Part shown: piece by piece, positions 1 through 12,628 of the stretch | How the letters are laid out: every line of letters begins with the position of its first letter | How positions within the stretch are numbered: the first letter of the stretch is position 1 | Source: Burhinus oedicnemus | Taxonomy: Eukaryota; Chordata; Aves; Charadriiformes; Burhinidae | Reading direction: 5' to 3' | Length of the DNA stretch: 64,000 nt | Assembly (NCBI GenBank): GCA_008921705.1 | Contig: VFFE01007645.1 | Span: 642,456 to 706,455, forward strand | The notes under the pieces: model-generated | What the model was told of the DNA's origin: nothing | Databases searched by the model: none | The model's input: the letters and a program-made list of their open reading frames with translations, nothing else | Made by a program: the position numbers and the translations under genes

Positions 1-2985
1 GAGCGGGGTTCGGCTGGTTTCTTTAGAGTCCTTCACGAGGGAAGCAGTTTGGGTCTGGCTGGGCTCAGCAGATCCGTTGGCCATTTCCCCTCCCATTTTG
101 CCCCAGGTTTGTAACACAAAACCAGGGGGGAAATAGGTCGATTAAGCTCCGTGACTTTTGTGCCGCCTCTGTAATGGGTTCACCCTGGAGTGTGCTTGGG
201 GCATCTGTCACACACCGCAGACCCTCAGCCCTTGCCCCGGTGCTGCCGCTGCCGTGCCCGGAGCACCGGAGCAGGGGGAGCACCCTTGGAGCAGCTGCGC
301 AGCAGAACCTTGTGGCCCCAATTTATACACTGGTCTCCACAGCAAGTTTCCAAGTAACAGCTACATGCCAAGCGTCTGGGAAATAGCATCCTCCTCGGTG
401 CAGAAGCTAACCCTATGGACTTTATCGGCAGCGGTACTTCGTATGTTCTTCTGTGCCTCTCTGTAGGTGGCAGACGGGACAAGTCACACGTTGTCAGACC
501 TCCATCGAAGAGTCCCCGGGGAAAGCAGCCTCCTCCCGACCGTTACGCACACCCCCAGGTCCTACCCAAACCCAAGCACACACCGGTGCTCTGCCCTTCG
601 CAGCCCCCTGCCCACTCCCGCCGCTGCCACGAAGCCAAGCATCCAAGCGGCTCCTGACTGCCCGCAGCGCTGCTCCCGTCCTGCCCCTAGAGACCAGAGG
701 CAGGAGGCACAGCCTACCTGTAATTATTATTAGAAGGAGCCTGTAATTATTCTTCCTGAACCAAGGAAAATAAAGTAAATGACAGAAAATAAAGCAGGAA
801 GTATAAAACTAGTGTTCCTGTCGGACTGTGAGTACCTACGCAAGTGATACTCAAAGCTGCATCTCGTGCTCTTTGTTATTCCCGTTTCATTATTTCTTCA
901 CGTCCTTCATTTTTAGTGCTTCTGTATGAGACATTTTCTTCTTTTGCTTCATAATTTTATTCTTTAATTTATTGTCCCTATTTCCTTTTGTTCTTCCTTT
1001 GATGTTTATCCTTTTAATGTTTCTTTCCAAAAGGTTTTGTTTTTTTTTTTTAAAAAAAACCCCTACCAGTTCCAATGTGCTGCCTTTGAAGCATTTTTGG
1101 ATTTGCTACTTCTTTGCTCTTCATGCAATTTTTTTTTTCCTTGCTTGCTTATTTGTTACCTGTGGCACAGAAGCAATCAGATACTGGGAACCTTATTGCA
1201 TCACTCCACATCTTAACTAAATACAAATATCAAGTTTAATTTTCACTTTATTACCCCTAGCACTTGAATTACCTACCTCATTTCCAATTGTAGAATGGAA
1301 TTCTAAAATGAACCTTATGGATAACAAGCAAAAAGACCAAATCTTTGTGGCCTTACATTATATGAAGGTCTCCAATACTTTGCAGGTGGACCTTGCAGAA
1401 CTTCATCCAGCAAAGCGTTGACCATTAGTGGAGCTGAGCAGGACCTCTACTCACACTGGTGTTACGCACAAGGTCTCCACCATGAGCTGAGTGGGATCTC
1501 TACTCCCGGGGATGTCGCCATGCCCAAAGGCTTCACCAGCCTTTCAATTCAATCTGTCCAGCCCTCAAATATCAAACCGCCAAGCCGAAGATCCATGATC
1601 AGAGAACTTCTGTTGGCTTCAGCAGGCAATTGAGGAGGACAGCCAGGTTTTGCTGCCAGCTCAAGCTGAGGGAAACCGATCCAACTGCAACAGCCTCTTC
1701 CTCATCCCTTCCAGGCGAGGAGCTCCAGGGGCACAGCACCGCCCCTGTGGGCATCTCGAGTATAGTCCTTCTTCAGGCCTTTCTGCCTGCATCGGTGCAG
1801 AGAGGAGTAACACCTGGGCAAGAGGCACAGAGCAGCCCGGTCCCCGTGCCCTGACTAACCCTGCCGGAAGGGAGAAGGGCACGGTCTGGATTTGAAGACA
1901 GCGGGAAAGGAGAGGGGGAGCTGCGTACCCCCACGCAGCAAAACGTGAGCACAGCAGATCTTTGCAGCCACTTCCTACAACCCCCTTACGCTCTTGAAAC
2001 TATGAGCTCCAGTAGAAATAGCAGATGCGCCGTTTGAAGAAGAATAATCCGTATTTATACAAGTCACCACACCAGCACGTGTAGGTATGGCAGTCTTGTC
2101 CAAGGGGCCCCAGCTGAGATCTGGGCCACGCTAGCCCGGCTCTAGCTAGCTTCGCTTGAATTTCTGAAATATTTTACAAGACAACAGCTACTGCATGGGC
2201 TTGCACCTATTCTGCATGTTTTCCTATGAGAAAGGACAGAAATCGGAGCAGACAGCCATGTACAGAACACTAATCTAAAAGATAATAGGAAAAGCTTTGC
2301 AAGGAGAGAATTCAATTCACTTTAAAACCAGAAAATGTTCATTTCTCACAGTGACACCCCGAGCGGGCAATGCTTGGCTCCTGCAGGCTCAGCGCTGCAT
2401 ACAAGGGTCACGATACTTTGTCAGCAAAGAAAACAAAGGTGCCGAGATGGGCTAGTCAATAATTGACTGAGCCTTGTTACTCACTGCAATCTCTATCTTG
2501 TCACCATGTTCCCATCTCAAAGTTTCAGTTAAAACCAGTGAATCGCTTCACTGAAAAAGACTTCTTACCTTCGGAAAAAAAAAAAAAAGAAATCACCATC
2601 ACTGACAACAACAACAAAGACTTCCTATCTGGGTCTGTCAAAGGTCCCTCAGCAGTTAGGTCCATTTACACCATGACTTCTATCAGCTGTGAAGAACACA
2701 GAACAAAGCGCACGCTAATATTCACTCCTTTGGTTTCAAAAATTTCCATGGAAACCTTTTTTTTTTTCTCTCCTTCTCTTTTTAAGTCACCTCAATCTTC
2801 AAAGAGCTGGAGAAGGAAAAAGCCTGCACTTGAAACCACTTTCACTTTGCATGCCTGGCATTCATGCCTGCAGCCCACCCCAGAGTTATAACCTTGACGC
2901 GTTTCTTGGCGACTGCCCAAAGTTTTTATCTTCCAGCAGAGAAGGTAAGCGAGCAACTGCTTTCACCACTGGATTACAGGCCCTG

Positions 2986-3011
<26 letters not shown>
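2986..3011. repeat. (TA)n microsatellite
   Basis: An uninterrupted run of about 13 TA dinucleotides lies in upstream non-coding DNA, followed by an A-rich, CATATG-containing flank. Confidence 0.9.
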
Positions 3012-3016
<5 letters not shown>

Positions 3017-6000
3017 CATATGTATATGTTACCCCCATCCTCCTTCTAACCTGCATTCCACCCGAGGACACCGTGCTCTTGCTGTAGGCACCGCACAGAC
3101 CCAGAATAAAGGACAAGCCCTGCCTCAAAGCATTCCCCCTCGGAAAAGACAGAGCAGATAAATCAAGTCTCGTTACTTCAGCCCACACGTGGAAGTCCGT
3201 GTTGGTCTCCCTCTCAACTAAATGACAACCCCAAAGACAATTAGGTCTGACTTACGAGGGAGTCTATGGCAGTTACGCTTCCCGCTCGGGTCCCTAAGCC
3301 GCCTCGAGTGTTTGAGCCCATCCCTTGAAGAAGCCCAAGACCTGACAAGAAATAAGAGAGCCAGAAACCAAACCTGCCCCCAGCACCCTGACCCACTTCC
3401 ATGCTCATAGCTCATCCCTGCCTCGTATCAGCACGGCTGCTTCACCGGCAGGGCTACACACCTCCTCCCACCCGCAGCGGCAAACGCAAAATAACTCCAT
3501 TTACTCGCTGGAGTTTACTATCGCAACACGTCAATAGAACAACCCAAGGAAGTGAGACAGTGTGAAAAAAGCCTTAGGGAAAAAAAAATAATATTAAGGA
3601 CCAAAAGAGTGGAAATCACTGACACAAAACGGTTCCAGGAAACCCCACCGGCTGATGGGGTGGGAGGGAGGGAGAGACACTGGAGACCCTCACCACTCCC
3701 CGGGCAAACCCACAGTGGAGCCCCCATGTCCCCACCAGGGGAAGGGCCGAGCCAGCCCCGGGCCCACCTCAGCGCAGGCTGGAGGGGTTGGGTGCGACGC
3801 GGAGGGTGGGCAGCAGGGGCTGCGCGGGCCGGGACGGGTCATGGCAGCACCGGGACGCCCCGCCAGAAACGGGAAAACCACAGGGCAGGCGGCAATTCGT
3901 TAGAAAGTAATCTCACACCAAGGTAATACATTTTTAAGAAATACATATTTGCTAGGAACACAGAGAGAATACATTTTTAAGTTTCATTTTTCCCCGAATT
4001 ATGTTTTCACTGAGACCTAGTGAGCAGCAATTCATGAGGTGGGGAAGAAAAAGAGCCGCTGGAATCTCAAGCACCCTTTGCAAGCACCCGCCTTTCGCAT
4101 GCTTTTCTCTAAGCTTGCGGCGAGTTTTATGACCAGGCTTGATTAGACAACAAAAATATCATGGACTGTTGGGAACAGAGGGATTTTTTTAATTTTAAGT
4201 GACAACTATTGCACAGAAATCCTCCATGGTCAAAGTTTTCAGCATCTCTAATATCAAATCACCAGAAGCGGGGCTGTGATTGCGTCCACACAGGGTTCAG
4301 GAAAGCACTGTGAGGACAGGATGCAGGAGAAGCACGGGAGAGGGGAAGGCAATTCCAGAGGGGACTGGGGAAACAAGGAGGTGTGAGGGGGTTCTCACAA
4401 GCCCTTCTCCCATCAGAGGCACTCGCTGTGCTTTGCGCTGCCGGTCACATCACGCCGTCCTTACGGATATAAGCAATCGCACGTCCCTAAGGACACGACT
4501 AAGTTGAAGGGGCCGTGTGGCTCAGGACGCAGCTGAAGTCCCGGTGCTTCAGACCTTTCTACAGAGAATACTCTGAAGAGTTCGAGTTTCTTGCGGGGTT
4601 GAAGTCAGTGGTATGAATTATTCTCCAAAGCAAGACCTGATATATCATCTTTTTTTCTCCCCTCCTGTCACGCCTTTTATTAACAGATCTCCAAGCGCCC
4701 TAGGGTGCCCTTCCTGCCGGATGAGGCAACAGAACGAAGCAGCTTCCCAGCATCACGCAGGCCGGGAGCATCCACGCTGGGGAGAGCCCTGGCGTCTCCT
4801 GGGGGCGCAGGGATTCGCAGCCTCTTAGGTTACACTGCCTAGTTGTAAGACTCTCCCATGAGGGTTTTTTATTAGTATTTTAATTCCTATTTCAGGCTGT
4901 GGCATGCTTAAAATGTCTTTGTGGTTTGCTCTTACTTCCTCAGGTTTTTTTTTTTTTAAACTTGTCTGATTGAAAACTTAGCCAGCCAAGGAGAAAAAAA
5001 AGCTCGAGTTAATAAGTCAAAACATCCATAGAAATCAAAATTAGAAAGTAGCAAAAAAAAGAATTCCCAGAAGAGGTTCTTCGGTATACAATGACACCGT
5101 TCACGCGTGCGTCCATCCGTGTCTTGGTGTGCCCCCAACGGGTCCGTGTGCGACTGCACGCGGCAGCATGAAGCCGTTCCTGCGTGCGTGTGTAACTACA
5201 CCTTGTTTTAGCAGCAGGACACATTTTCTCCAGGCATAAATCATGCAGCTCCATCGATTTCAATGAATCTGCAAAACGATTTTATGTGTAATTTAGCCAG
5301 CCACGTTTTATACGCTTTAAAAAGATTCATGCACTATTCCCTGAACTCAGAAAGTCCACAAGGAATACAGGTTATTTGATCACAATTCTTTTTAAAGTTA
5401 TCATAGGAAGATGAAATTATGATAACTCAAGTAGTGCACGCTCTTATGTCATGCACATCGAGATAATTTGTTTTGACTTAGTTTAAATAATCACTTTTAG
5501 ATAAGAACACAACCTCCTAACAGCTAATTTTCTTTATGACATCCTACCACTTAAGGAGGTAATTTCTCAGCCCCTCTGTAATGTAGCTATGTGCGAGATT
5601 ACCACTCCGCTTGAATGACTAAAGCAAGTGTGATGCCTCCGCAGGCCGATCCCATTGCTCCAGCAACAACAACAACAGGTTTTGTTCTTGCATTGCCAGG
5701 CAGTCCTTTGTTCCAGCCAAGGGAAGAATTAAGCATTGTGGTCCAGATCCTCAGCTGATATAATTAGATGGCATTTCAGTGAAATCACGGCCAGCTGATA
5801 CCAGCTGAGGAGCTCACCCTTGGTCTGCGGCAGCAACAGCTGAGGAGCCCTCAACAGGCAGGGAAAAGCCTTCTGTTGCCTTGCCTTAATATAACAACAA
5901 CAAGTTCTCTGCTTTCAACAGGTTTCTCAACCAAACCCTGGGCTTTGGGTTCATCCAGGATGTTGTATCCCAAATTAAAGACTGGGAACAGGCAAGGCAA

Positions 6001-9000
6001 AAGGCTGAAGTGGGAAGCTTTGGCTCTCTGGAATCAGTTGTGGCTGGTGACACATTTCCAGGATGAGGCACCCTTGGCCCAGCAGTGGTGGTTTGACAGC
6101 ACCAGCCAGCTCTGCTGGGACCGGGGGAAGCCACTCACAGGTCCCTCCTGTCACCACCATTTAGCTCAAGCTTGCAGCTCAACGCCCCTCCAGCCACGCT
6201 TAGCTAAACCTCAACAGGAAGGAAGAGCTGGCCACACTGCCCGTTTGATTTAGGGGAGGAGATTTGGTCAAGATTTGTTCAAAAAAATATCACATAGCTA
6301 ACAAAATCCTGGGCTGGACGGTAACCAAGACAACATTGGTTTGGTTTATTTTATTTTTTTTTAGACATATATTAACACACCACTTCAAACAGGCATCACT
6401 GATCCTTCATGCGCCAACAAGAAGTTGACTATGAAGTCAAGCTTCTGGAATTGCCTCCTGTCCAGAATCAAGCGTACTCCTTAGCAATAAAGGCGATCTT
6501 CACAGCGTGGGAGGTCAATGGGCAGCACCCACGGGATCGCCAGTGTGATCAGTGTTTAAGGCAAAGCACCAGTAAACTGGGTCAGCACATGAATCTTCAG
6601 AGGGAGGAAAGAGCAGAGCAGGGAGAGCGCCCTGGGCAGCACCACCCCCGGCCAGGCCAGGCGTGCGATGCCCTCGGGACTTCTAGCATCTTAGGTAGAG
6701 GTTTTCAGAAAGGAAAACCCATTTTTCCATTAGAAGTAACAATAAAAATATTATGTTTATTGAAAATGTGCAATCAGGCCTGACTTATGGTTTGCCCTGA
6801 TGCATTCAGGCTTTACATCAGAAGGCTGTAAACCGTTATCACAGAAAATAATAGCTGGGTATGTTTACTCGCCCAAAACCATGCTTCATTTATTTACCTG
6901 AATACATTATCACGTACACTGACCATTGTCGCTGCTCAGCGAGGCAAGCAGACAAAAATGGGGAAAATAAACATCTACACAGATTTCACCAGCAGATAAG
7001 CTATTAATTCATGCACAAAACAATGAAGAAATGCCAGCATATACGACAATAACTGCTCCTGAATTCTTGATTGGATTATTAAATAAAAGCAAAGGTAGAA
7101 CACGAAAAAAAAGTGCTTAGTGTTAGTTTGTTATATCAAATTAAAAAGCCTCTTAGGTCCAAGGCAATCTTGGCTTGCAATTGTAGTAATTCAATGTGAA
7201 ATTTCCAGTAACATTCAAATACTTCCAAGAAAACAGAGGAAAGATATTTTAATTCAATGGCCAAAAAAGAAAATAGAGAGTTGATGTAACTTGCTTTCCA
7301 TGAAATCATTGAAATGAGCTGTATGCAATAACTTATTAATTTCAAAATATTCCATTAAGAACTTATTATTTCCTTGTTTACATAATGCTAGCAATTACAG
7401 GGGTAATGCTGGTCCAACACACAGCACAGCAGAAATTAAAAGCTGTGGGCCACGCACTGGAATTCCATATGAAGAAATATTTACATTTTTCTTACTGAGC
7501 CCAAGACCTTGGAAAGTAAAATAATAAATAACTTCTGAAACTACCCGAGTCAGGCATTATTACAAAGACCCTATGGCTCTTTGCACACCAGTTCTGTCGT
7601 TAAAAGCTTGCGCGCAGAAGAAGTTGAACAACAACGAGCAGTTACCAAAGTTTTCCTTTTCCCCATCAACTCCACACCTTGAAGGCAAAGGTTTGAAACC
7701 AGGGGGAGGTAACGCGCACGCAAAGGCTGCCCTTGCGCTGCAAGCGAAGGGCCCAGGGCATCGAGGTAGAGCTGGAATCCAGCTGGCCAGACACAAATCC
7801 CCATTTCTTCCCTTGCAGCAGGAAAAGGGAACCAACCATTCCTTAGCGCCACACACACACCCCGGATCCCAGCACGAGCACAAAAGCTCTCCTGCGCCAA
7901 GCTCCCACTCACCCAGAGTGAGGAAGAGGTTGTCCTGGGAAGCTGCACCAGCCTTGATAGCCCTTAGATCTGGTCCCTGCCCTATCTGCCCAGCTTCCAG
8001 ACCATCCTGACCTGCAGCCCAGTTCCTGACTCATCTCAATGGCTTCACGCATCTACAGTCTGTGGCTTCCTGACCACACGCCACCTCAGCCCTCCCAACC
8101 CAGCAGATATTCAGGTTCCCATCTCCAGCCTGGCCCAAACACCAGGCTCCCCGCCAGCCCCCCGGGGCCACCAACAGGAACGCGAACGGGAGATTGTCAC
8201 TCACTCTGTGGTCCCAAACAGATGATTAGAGAGGCAGGAGGAGCCCCTTCGCTCACGCTCAGGGCACAGTGGCTCCAAAACAAGAGTGGTGTTGCATTCT
8301 TGCACTTATTCATGGGAAAAATCAATGGGAAAGCAGAGAAGCTGGTATCCTCCTTGTGTTTAGATGTGCTAGAGATGGAGCCCGCACAGGAGAGGGAAAA
8401 GCTAGACGTGTCTTGGCTTCACTCCCTCGCTTCACCCATCAGCACAGCTCAGAGGCACAGAGGGGCTGCGATATACCGCTGGTGCCGCTCATTACCAGTC
8501 TCCGGGATGGAGGAAGAAAGGCTCGGGAAACAGAGAACTACGCGTGGCCTCTTAGTCCAAAGCAAAGCCACAAGCTCACGCTCTGCCTGTGCTTGCCAAC
8601 GAGCCAGTGCATCTTATTTCACAGATGACCACATCGACAGGTAAAGGCACTTGTAGATACTGAAGTTGAGAAACAAAGAATTATCTGATGTTGTTTTCCT
8701 TTAACGCTTGCTTTATTGCATTGAATAAGAAGGCAGAAGAAAAATCTGATTCAGGTAACAGCATCTGCTCATCCCTGCTGGGAAAGGCTGAAGCCTGAAA
8801 GGTATCAGGCTATTTAAGGAAAAATATACCTGCAGACTGCCAACAGGAACAGAGAACTTCACGCCGAAGGCAGCCCAAATTAACCAGTTTTAAGATATTT
8901 CCCAAGACTTTGAGGAGGCTGGGACCAGAGCCGAGAGACGGCCTCTTGTCCGTGCAAGAACGGCGCCAGCCCGAGTGACCCACAGGAGGGACACGGGAGG

Positions 9001-10547
9001 ATCTCAGCAGGAGCTGCCCTCCTTTGCTGCTGGGTTACCCCCGCTCTTCACCCTGAACCACCAGAGAACCAGGGGTACTCGAGAGCAGCGCGTTGTAAGA
9101 CCCCATGCCTCTTTTTTTAACCAGACTTGCTAGAAGCAGGTGTTACTGCTTGTTTAGCAAACTGGGGCGAGGTGTCCCTTGCTGGGCACCTCAGAGCAGT
9201 TAGCTGCAGGCCGATAGAGCCGTAGCTCCATTGCAGGTCATCACAGCAGGTTCTCCAGCTGCTGACACCTGCTGTTCCAGCATCTCGGCTTTGCTAGCAC
9301 ACGGGTGCTACATACACTACAGAAAAGCTCCCCTAAAGTAGCTAGTATAATCTTTTAAAAGCGAGATGCGGTTCTTCTGAATCCCACAAGGAAGAAGGAA
9401 GGTGAGGGAAGACAGCTCTCCTTTATTAACATCTCTAGGGAACTCTGGTCCTAGCAAAACTTGTCCGCAAAGGTCACAGAGAGGAAGAGGGTACAGCCAC
9501 CAGTCTCCCATCCTCAGATAAAACTCAAGTGTTTGAAAGGCTCAAGGAACAAAGAGCTCATGGAAGAGAGTCAGGGAGACGGAGCGGACAGACACAGTTT
9601 AGCCAAAACCACACTTAACCAGACAGCCAACGTGCACCAAAGGCCATACTGATGGAACAACAAAAAAAAAGCAGTTTCAAGGGATCAGTTCTTTCTGTGG
9701 GATACTATTTCACCTTTTGAAAAGCATGTAATTAATTACAGTTAGTTGCTTACATTGTATTTCAAAGCTAATCTCACTTTCGTTACAAAACGCCTGCACC
9801 TGGAGTTAGGACATTCGACACAATGTTCTGTTACTGCAAAGTAACAGATGTATTCAACAACTTTAACTTAAAGAACACATTGAAATAACTTTCCACTTTC
9901 TCATCACCAAACCAGTTAAGGCTCACCCCCCCCAATACCACAGCCCTCAGCTTTAGTGGGTCAGGCACTACGAAAAACCCAAACCTGTAGCTACAAGCTC
10001 TAAGCTACAAACCCTCCTGTGGCACACTAGAATAGATAATGTGTCACATCATCCGTCCTTCCACAAAGCCCTACAAGCAGCTCACTCAGAACCCCTTAGT
10101 AAAGCCACAGCAAAGGGAATACAAGCGATATCCAGGGAACTGCGTACCCCACACTCACCCCTCCTAGACCACCAGCTTCAGCTCCATCATTCCACTCCCT
10201 AGGGCACAGGCTCCAGCTTCCACCTGCTCCTTTTGTCTCCTTGGGCTTGATTGATAATCCAGCCCAGCTGACTTCCCTAAGAGACAGCACCTGAAGCTCA
10301 GCAGGAGAAAGGCCGCAGCCACAGGCAGGCAAAACCCCAACCCCAAACCAAACAGAGAGTCTCCCACATGCCATTGATGCACAAGGCCCTGCAGAAGCGC
10401 CCAGTGAGGGAACCGTGCTGGATGGAGCCTGGGGGAAAAAATACTTTGGGGGCGAGAGAAATACTTTAATGTTGCTTAACCCAGGGAAAAATGGAGCAAC
10501 ACGATCAGCACTGAGATGATTCTGTGGCAAGGTGATGGTGGGTAGGC

Positions 10548-10985
10548 AGAATCATAGACTCACAGGATCCCAGGTTGGAAGGGACCTCAAGGATCATCTG
10601 GTCCCACCAGATGCAAAAGCACGGTCTAGACAAGATGGCCCAGCACCCTGTCCAGCTGAACCTCAAGTGTCCCATGTTGGGGAATCCACCGCTTCCCTGG
10701 GGGGATTATTCCAATGGCTGATTGTTCTCAGTGTGAAAAATTTTCCTCTTGTGTCCAACTGGAATCTCCCCAGGAGTAACTTGTACCCATCACCCCTTGC
10801 CTTTTCCATGGGACTCCTTGTAAAAAGGGAGTCTCCATCTTCTTTGTAGCCACCCTTTAGATACTGGAGGGTGGTGATAAGGTCTCCCCTGAGCCTTCTT
10901 TGCTCGAGGCTGAACATGCCCAAAGCTCCCAGCCTTTCCTCCTATGGTAGGCTTCCCACTCCTGGGATCCTCTCCGCACGTCACC
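10548..10985 (-). mobile_element. CR1 LINE fragment, 5'-truncated, antisense
   Basis: The left edge carries the CR1 3' terminal repeat in reverse (AGAATCATAGACTCACAGG), then the usual reverse complement of the CR1 3' end. Read on the minus strand, about 10663-10923 resembles the C-terminus of the CR1 ORF2 reverse transcriptase (MFSLEQRRLRGDLI, then GRFQLDTRGKFF). It is an inactive truncated copy. The right boundary is approximate because similarity fades after about 10960. It sits about 1.6 kb upstream of the FAM20C promoter zone. Confidence 0.93.
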
Positions 10986-11154
10986 CTTCTGGTTCCACTG
11001 GAGGACTGCCCCAGCCCTGCGAAGGACCAGGGGACCACCCACCCAACGGCAAAATCAGCAGCCCAGAGCATCCCTGTCTGATCCCCTGAAGACTATCGGG
11101 GTGGCTCGTCCCTTCCTCCAGACCGCCCTCAACCTTAGACAACCATCAACGGCA

Positions 11155-11520
11155 CCCTCTGCGCTCCGCAGGCTGCCCTGGCCCCGGGACCACCGGCTCC
11201 GTTAGCCATTAGGCCACCCCGCCGCAGAGCCGCCTGCGCAGCCAAGGGCAGCGGAAGGGAGGGCGGATTACCCCCCAGCACGCTCACGGATTATCACAGC
11301 CCACAGAATCTGGGATTAAAAATAAAGCCTGCTCCTCCGGAGGAAGCGGAGCGCACAGCTCTCCGTGCTGACCTTGCTCGGGCCGGGGCGGGGGGCGAGG
11401 GGGCCCGGTGGCCACCGCTCTCCAGCCCGGGCGATGACGGGGCAGAATCGCTGCTCCCAGCCCGGGCGCACCGACCGCGCTGGGGCTTTGCAGCACCGTT
11501 AGCGCAGATTCCCCTCTCCG
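11155..11520. promoter_or_regulatory. GC-rich, CpG-rich segment with GC box, possible distal part of FAM20C promoter
   Basis: The stretch is dense in G+C and CpG and includes a GGGGCGGGG Sp1-type GC box near 11386-11394. It lies about 1.1 kb upstream of the exon 1 remnant and is separated from the main CpG island by the T tract. Promoter activity is inferred from composition and position. No TATA box or transcription start can be fixed from sequence alone. Confidence 0.4.
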
Positions 11521-11534
11521 CTACCGCTTGGGGG

Positions 11535-11553
11535 TTTTTTTTCTTCTTTTTTT

Positions 11554-11624
<71 letters not shown>

Positions 11625-11630
11625 TATTTT
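11535..11630. repeat. Long poly-T tract (poly-A on minus strand)
   Basis: About 90 bases are almost pure T, broken only by two TTCTTC interruptions near the left end and ending in TTATTATTTT. There is no adjacent LINE or SINE body that would make it a retroposon tail. Its length may reflect assembly or homopolymer error. Confidence 0.85.
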
Positions 11631-11945
11631 GCAAACCTTTGTGGAACAGACGCCCTCTCCTTGCCCCAGTTGGAGCTGCAGTAGAGTGCAAGGGGGGTGG
11701 GAAGGAGGGAGGAGAGGAGGGGAGACAAACCCTGCTTTTGGTTGAGGTTTTCCTGTTACTATCACTGTAGCGTTTATTTAGCCAATCTCCTAACTATGAC
11801 GTGAGGAAGGCAGGAATCATGGCTCGCTCATAATATTTAACACACCCACTGCAAGCTGGAGCTGCAGAGCTGCTAGTCCAACCAGCCTCCAGAATTCCGC
11901 CCGGCTGAAGGAGGTTTTCACTCTGCACCTGCCAAAGGTCTCTGC

Positions 11946-11989
11946 CCCCCTTCCCTCCTCTCCCCTTCCCTCTTCCTCCCTCTCTCTCT
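11946..11989. repeat. Polypyrimidine (CT-rich) tract
   Basis: About 44 bases of nearly uninterrupted C and T end in a (CT)n run. Such homopyrimidine DNA is common near CpG-island promoters and can adopt triplex structure. No function can be assigned. Confidence 0.75.
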
Positions 11990-12548
11990 GAAAGGCGGAT
12001 CTGTAAGACCCAGCAGAGATCAAAGACGGGACCTCTTTGCTAAAAAGAACCTCTACTGGTTTATATTAGTTTCTTTCCTCTAATCCTTCCCCCCCTCCTC
12101 CTTTTTTTTTTTTTTTTCCTCCCCCCGTGCCATATTTAACCTTTACGTTGCAGTTGTGCCACCAGCCACTTTTGCAGCCAAAAAAAACCCAGCCCAAGCC
12201 AAAGCGAACGCCCAGCTCGGATACAGCAGCCGCCCAGACTCCATCTCAGCTGAACATACTCATCTCTCCCAAGCCCCGGACGCGATGGATGGAGGAACGG
12301 GAACCGCTCCGAGAAACCCCTTTTGCAGCCCGTGCTGCTGAGCGGGCTGCGGGGAGAGGGGGAGCGAGCGGAGCCGCTTCTGCTGCATCACCGCCCGGAC
12401 GCGCAGGGAGGGAGCCAGCGCTCCCAGCGCAGCCACGTACTATGGATGGTTTTTTTCCTTCTGTCGCCTTTCCGTACAGGTTTCCTTAATATTATTCTTC
12501 CCCCCTCCTCCTCCCCGGTTTTTTTGTTTTTTTTTTTTTTTTTTTTTT

Positions 12549-12568
12549 NNNNNNNNNNNNNNNNNNNN
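12549..12568. other. Assembly gap (20 N) inside FAM20C exon 1
   Basis: Exactly 20 N follow a poly-T run (about 12523-12548) and are followed directly by in-frame FAM20C coding sequence. Human exon 1 encodes about 182 residues before the point where this exon resumes, so at least some 550 bases of coding sequence should be here. The 20 N are therefore a placeholder, not a measured length, unless part of the exon is genuinely lost. Confidence 0.9.
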
Positions 12569-12628
12569 CCTCTTCAATGTCAACAGCGACATCAGGTTCA
12601 ACCCCCGGGCGGCCGAGCAGCCCGAGTG
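12569..12628 (+). CDS. FAM20C: FAM20C exon 1, 3' remnant (partial)
   Basis: Reading from 12570, the frame gives LFNVNSDIRFNPRAAEQPEW, matching vertebrate FAM20C at human residues about 183-202. The exon ends TG at 12628, followed by a strong donor GTGAGT. The split W codon (TG|G) is completed by exon 2, the same phase as the human exon 1/2 junction. The protein is the Golgi/secreted kinase that phosphorylates S-x-E motifs in secretory proteins, including biomineralisation proteins. The start codon, type II signal anchor, stem and propeptide processing region are missing into the adjacent gap. The remnant belongs to the segment just before the kinase core. Confidence 0.93.

Larger units (their letters stand above)
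1..12230. other. Upstream non-coding region of FAM20C
   Basis: No exon, RNA gene or recognisable protein is visible on either strand. Open frames here (the longest about 200 codons, at 8039-8644 +) show no known domain, no splice-compatible neighbours and no family resemblance, so I treat them as chance. Contents I can name: a TA dinucleotide run near 2986, a minus-strand CR1 fragment at 10548-10985, a GC-rich segment from about 11155, a long T tract at 11535-11630 and a pyrimidine tract at 11946-11989. AT-rich stretches (750-1400, 6700-7560, 9660-9900) alternate with GC-rich ones (3640-3900, 7680-8600). Two AATAAA hexamers near 768-792 have no upstream reading frame to terminate. Confidence 0.7.

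Noticed and set aside
765..795. Two AATAAA hexamers, possible 3' end of an upstream gene
   Set aside because: No coding sequence or downstream GT-rich element supports a gene end; AT-rich DNA yields this hexamer often.
8039..8644. 201-codon open frame upstream of FAM20C
   Set aside because: No domain, biased low-quality composition, and no splice-compatible partners; typical of GC-rich chance frames.
12450..12482. Polypyrimidine tract followed by CAG, resembling a 3' splice site before the gap
   Set aside because: Human FAM20C has one continuous first coding exon here, and no FAM20C-like sequence follows before the gap; probably fortuitous, though the missing sequence prevents a firm answer.
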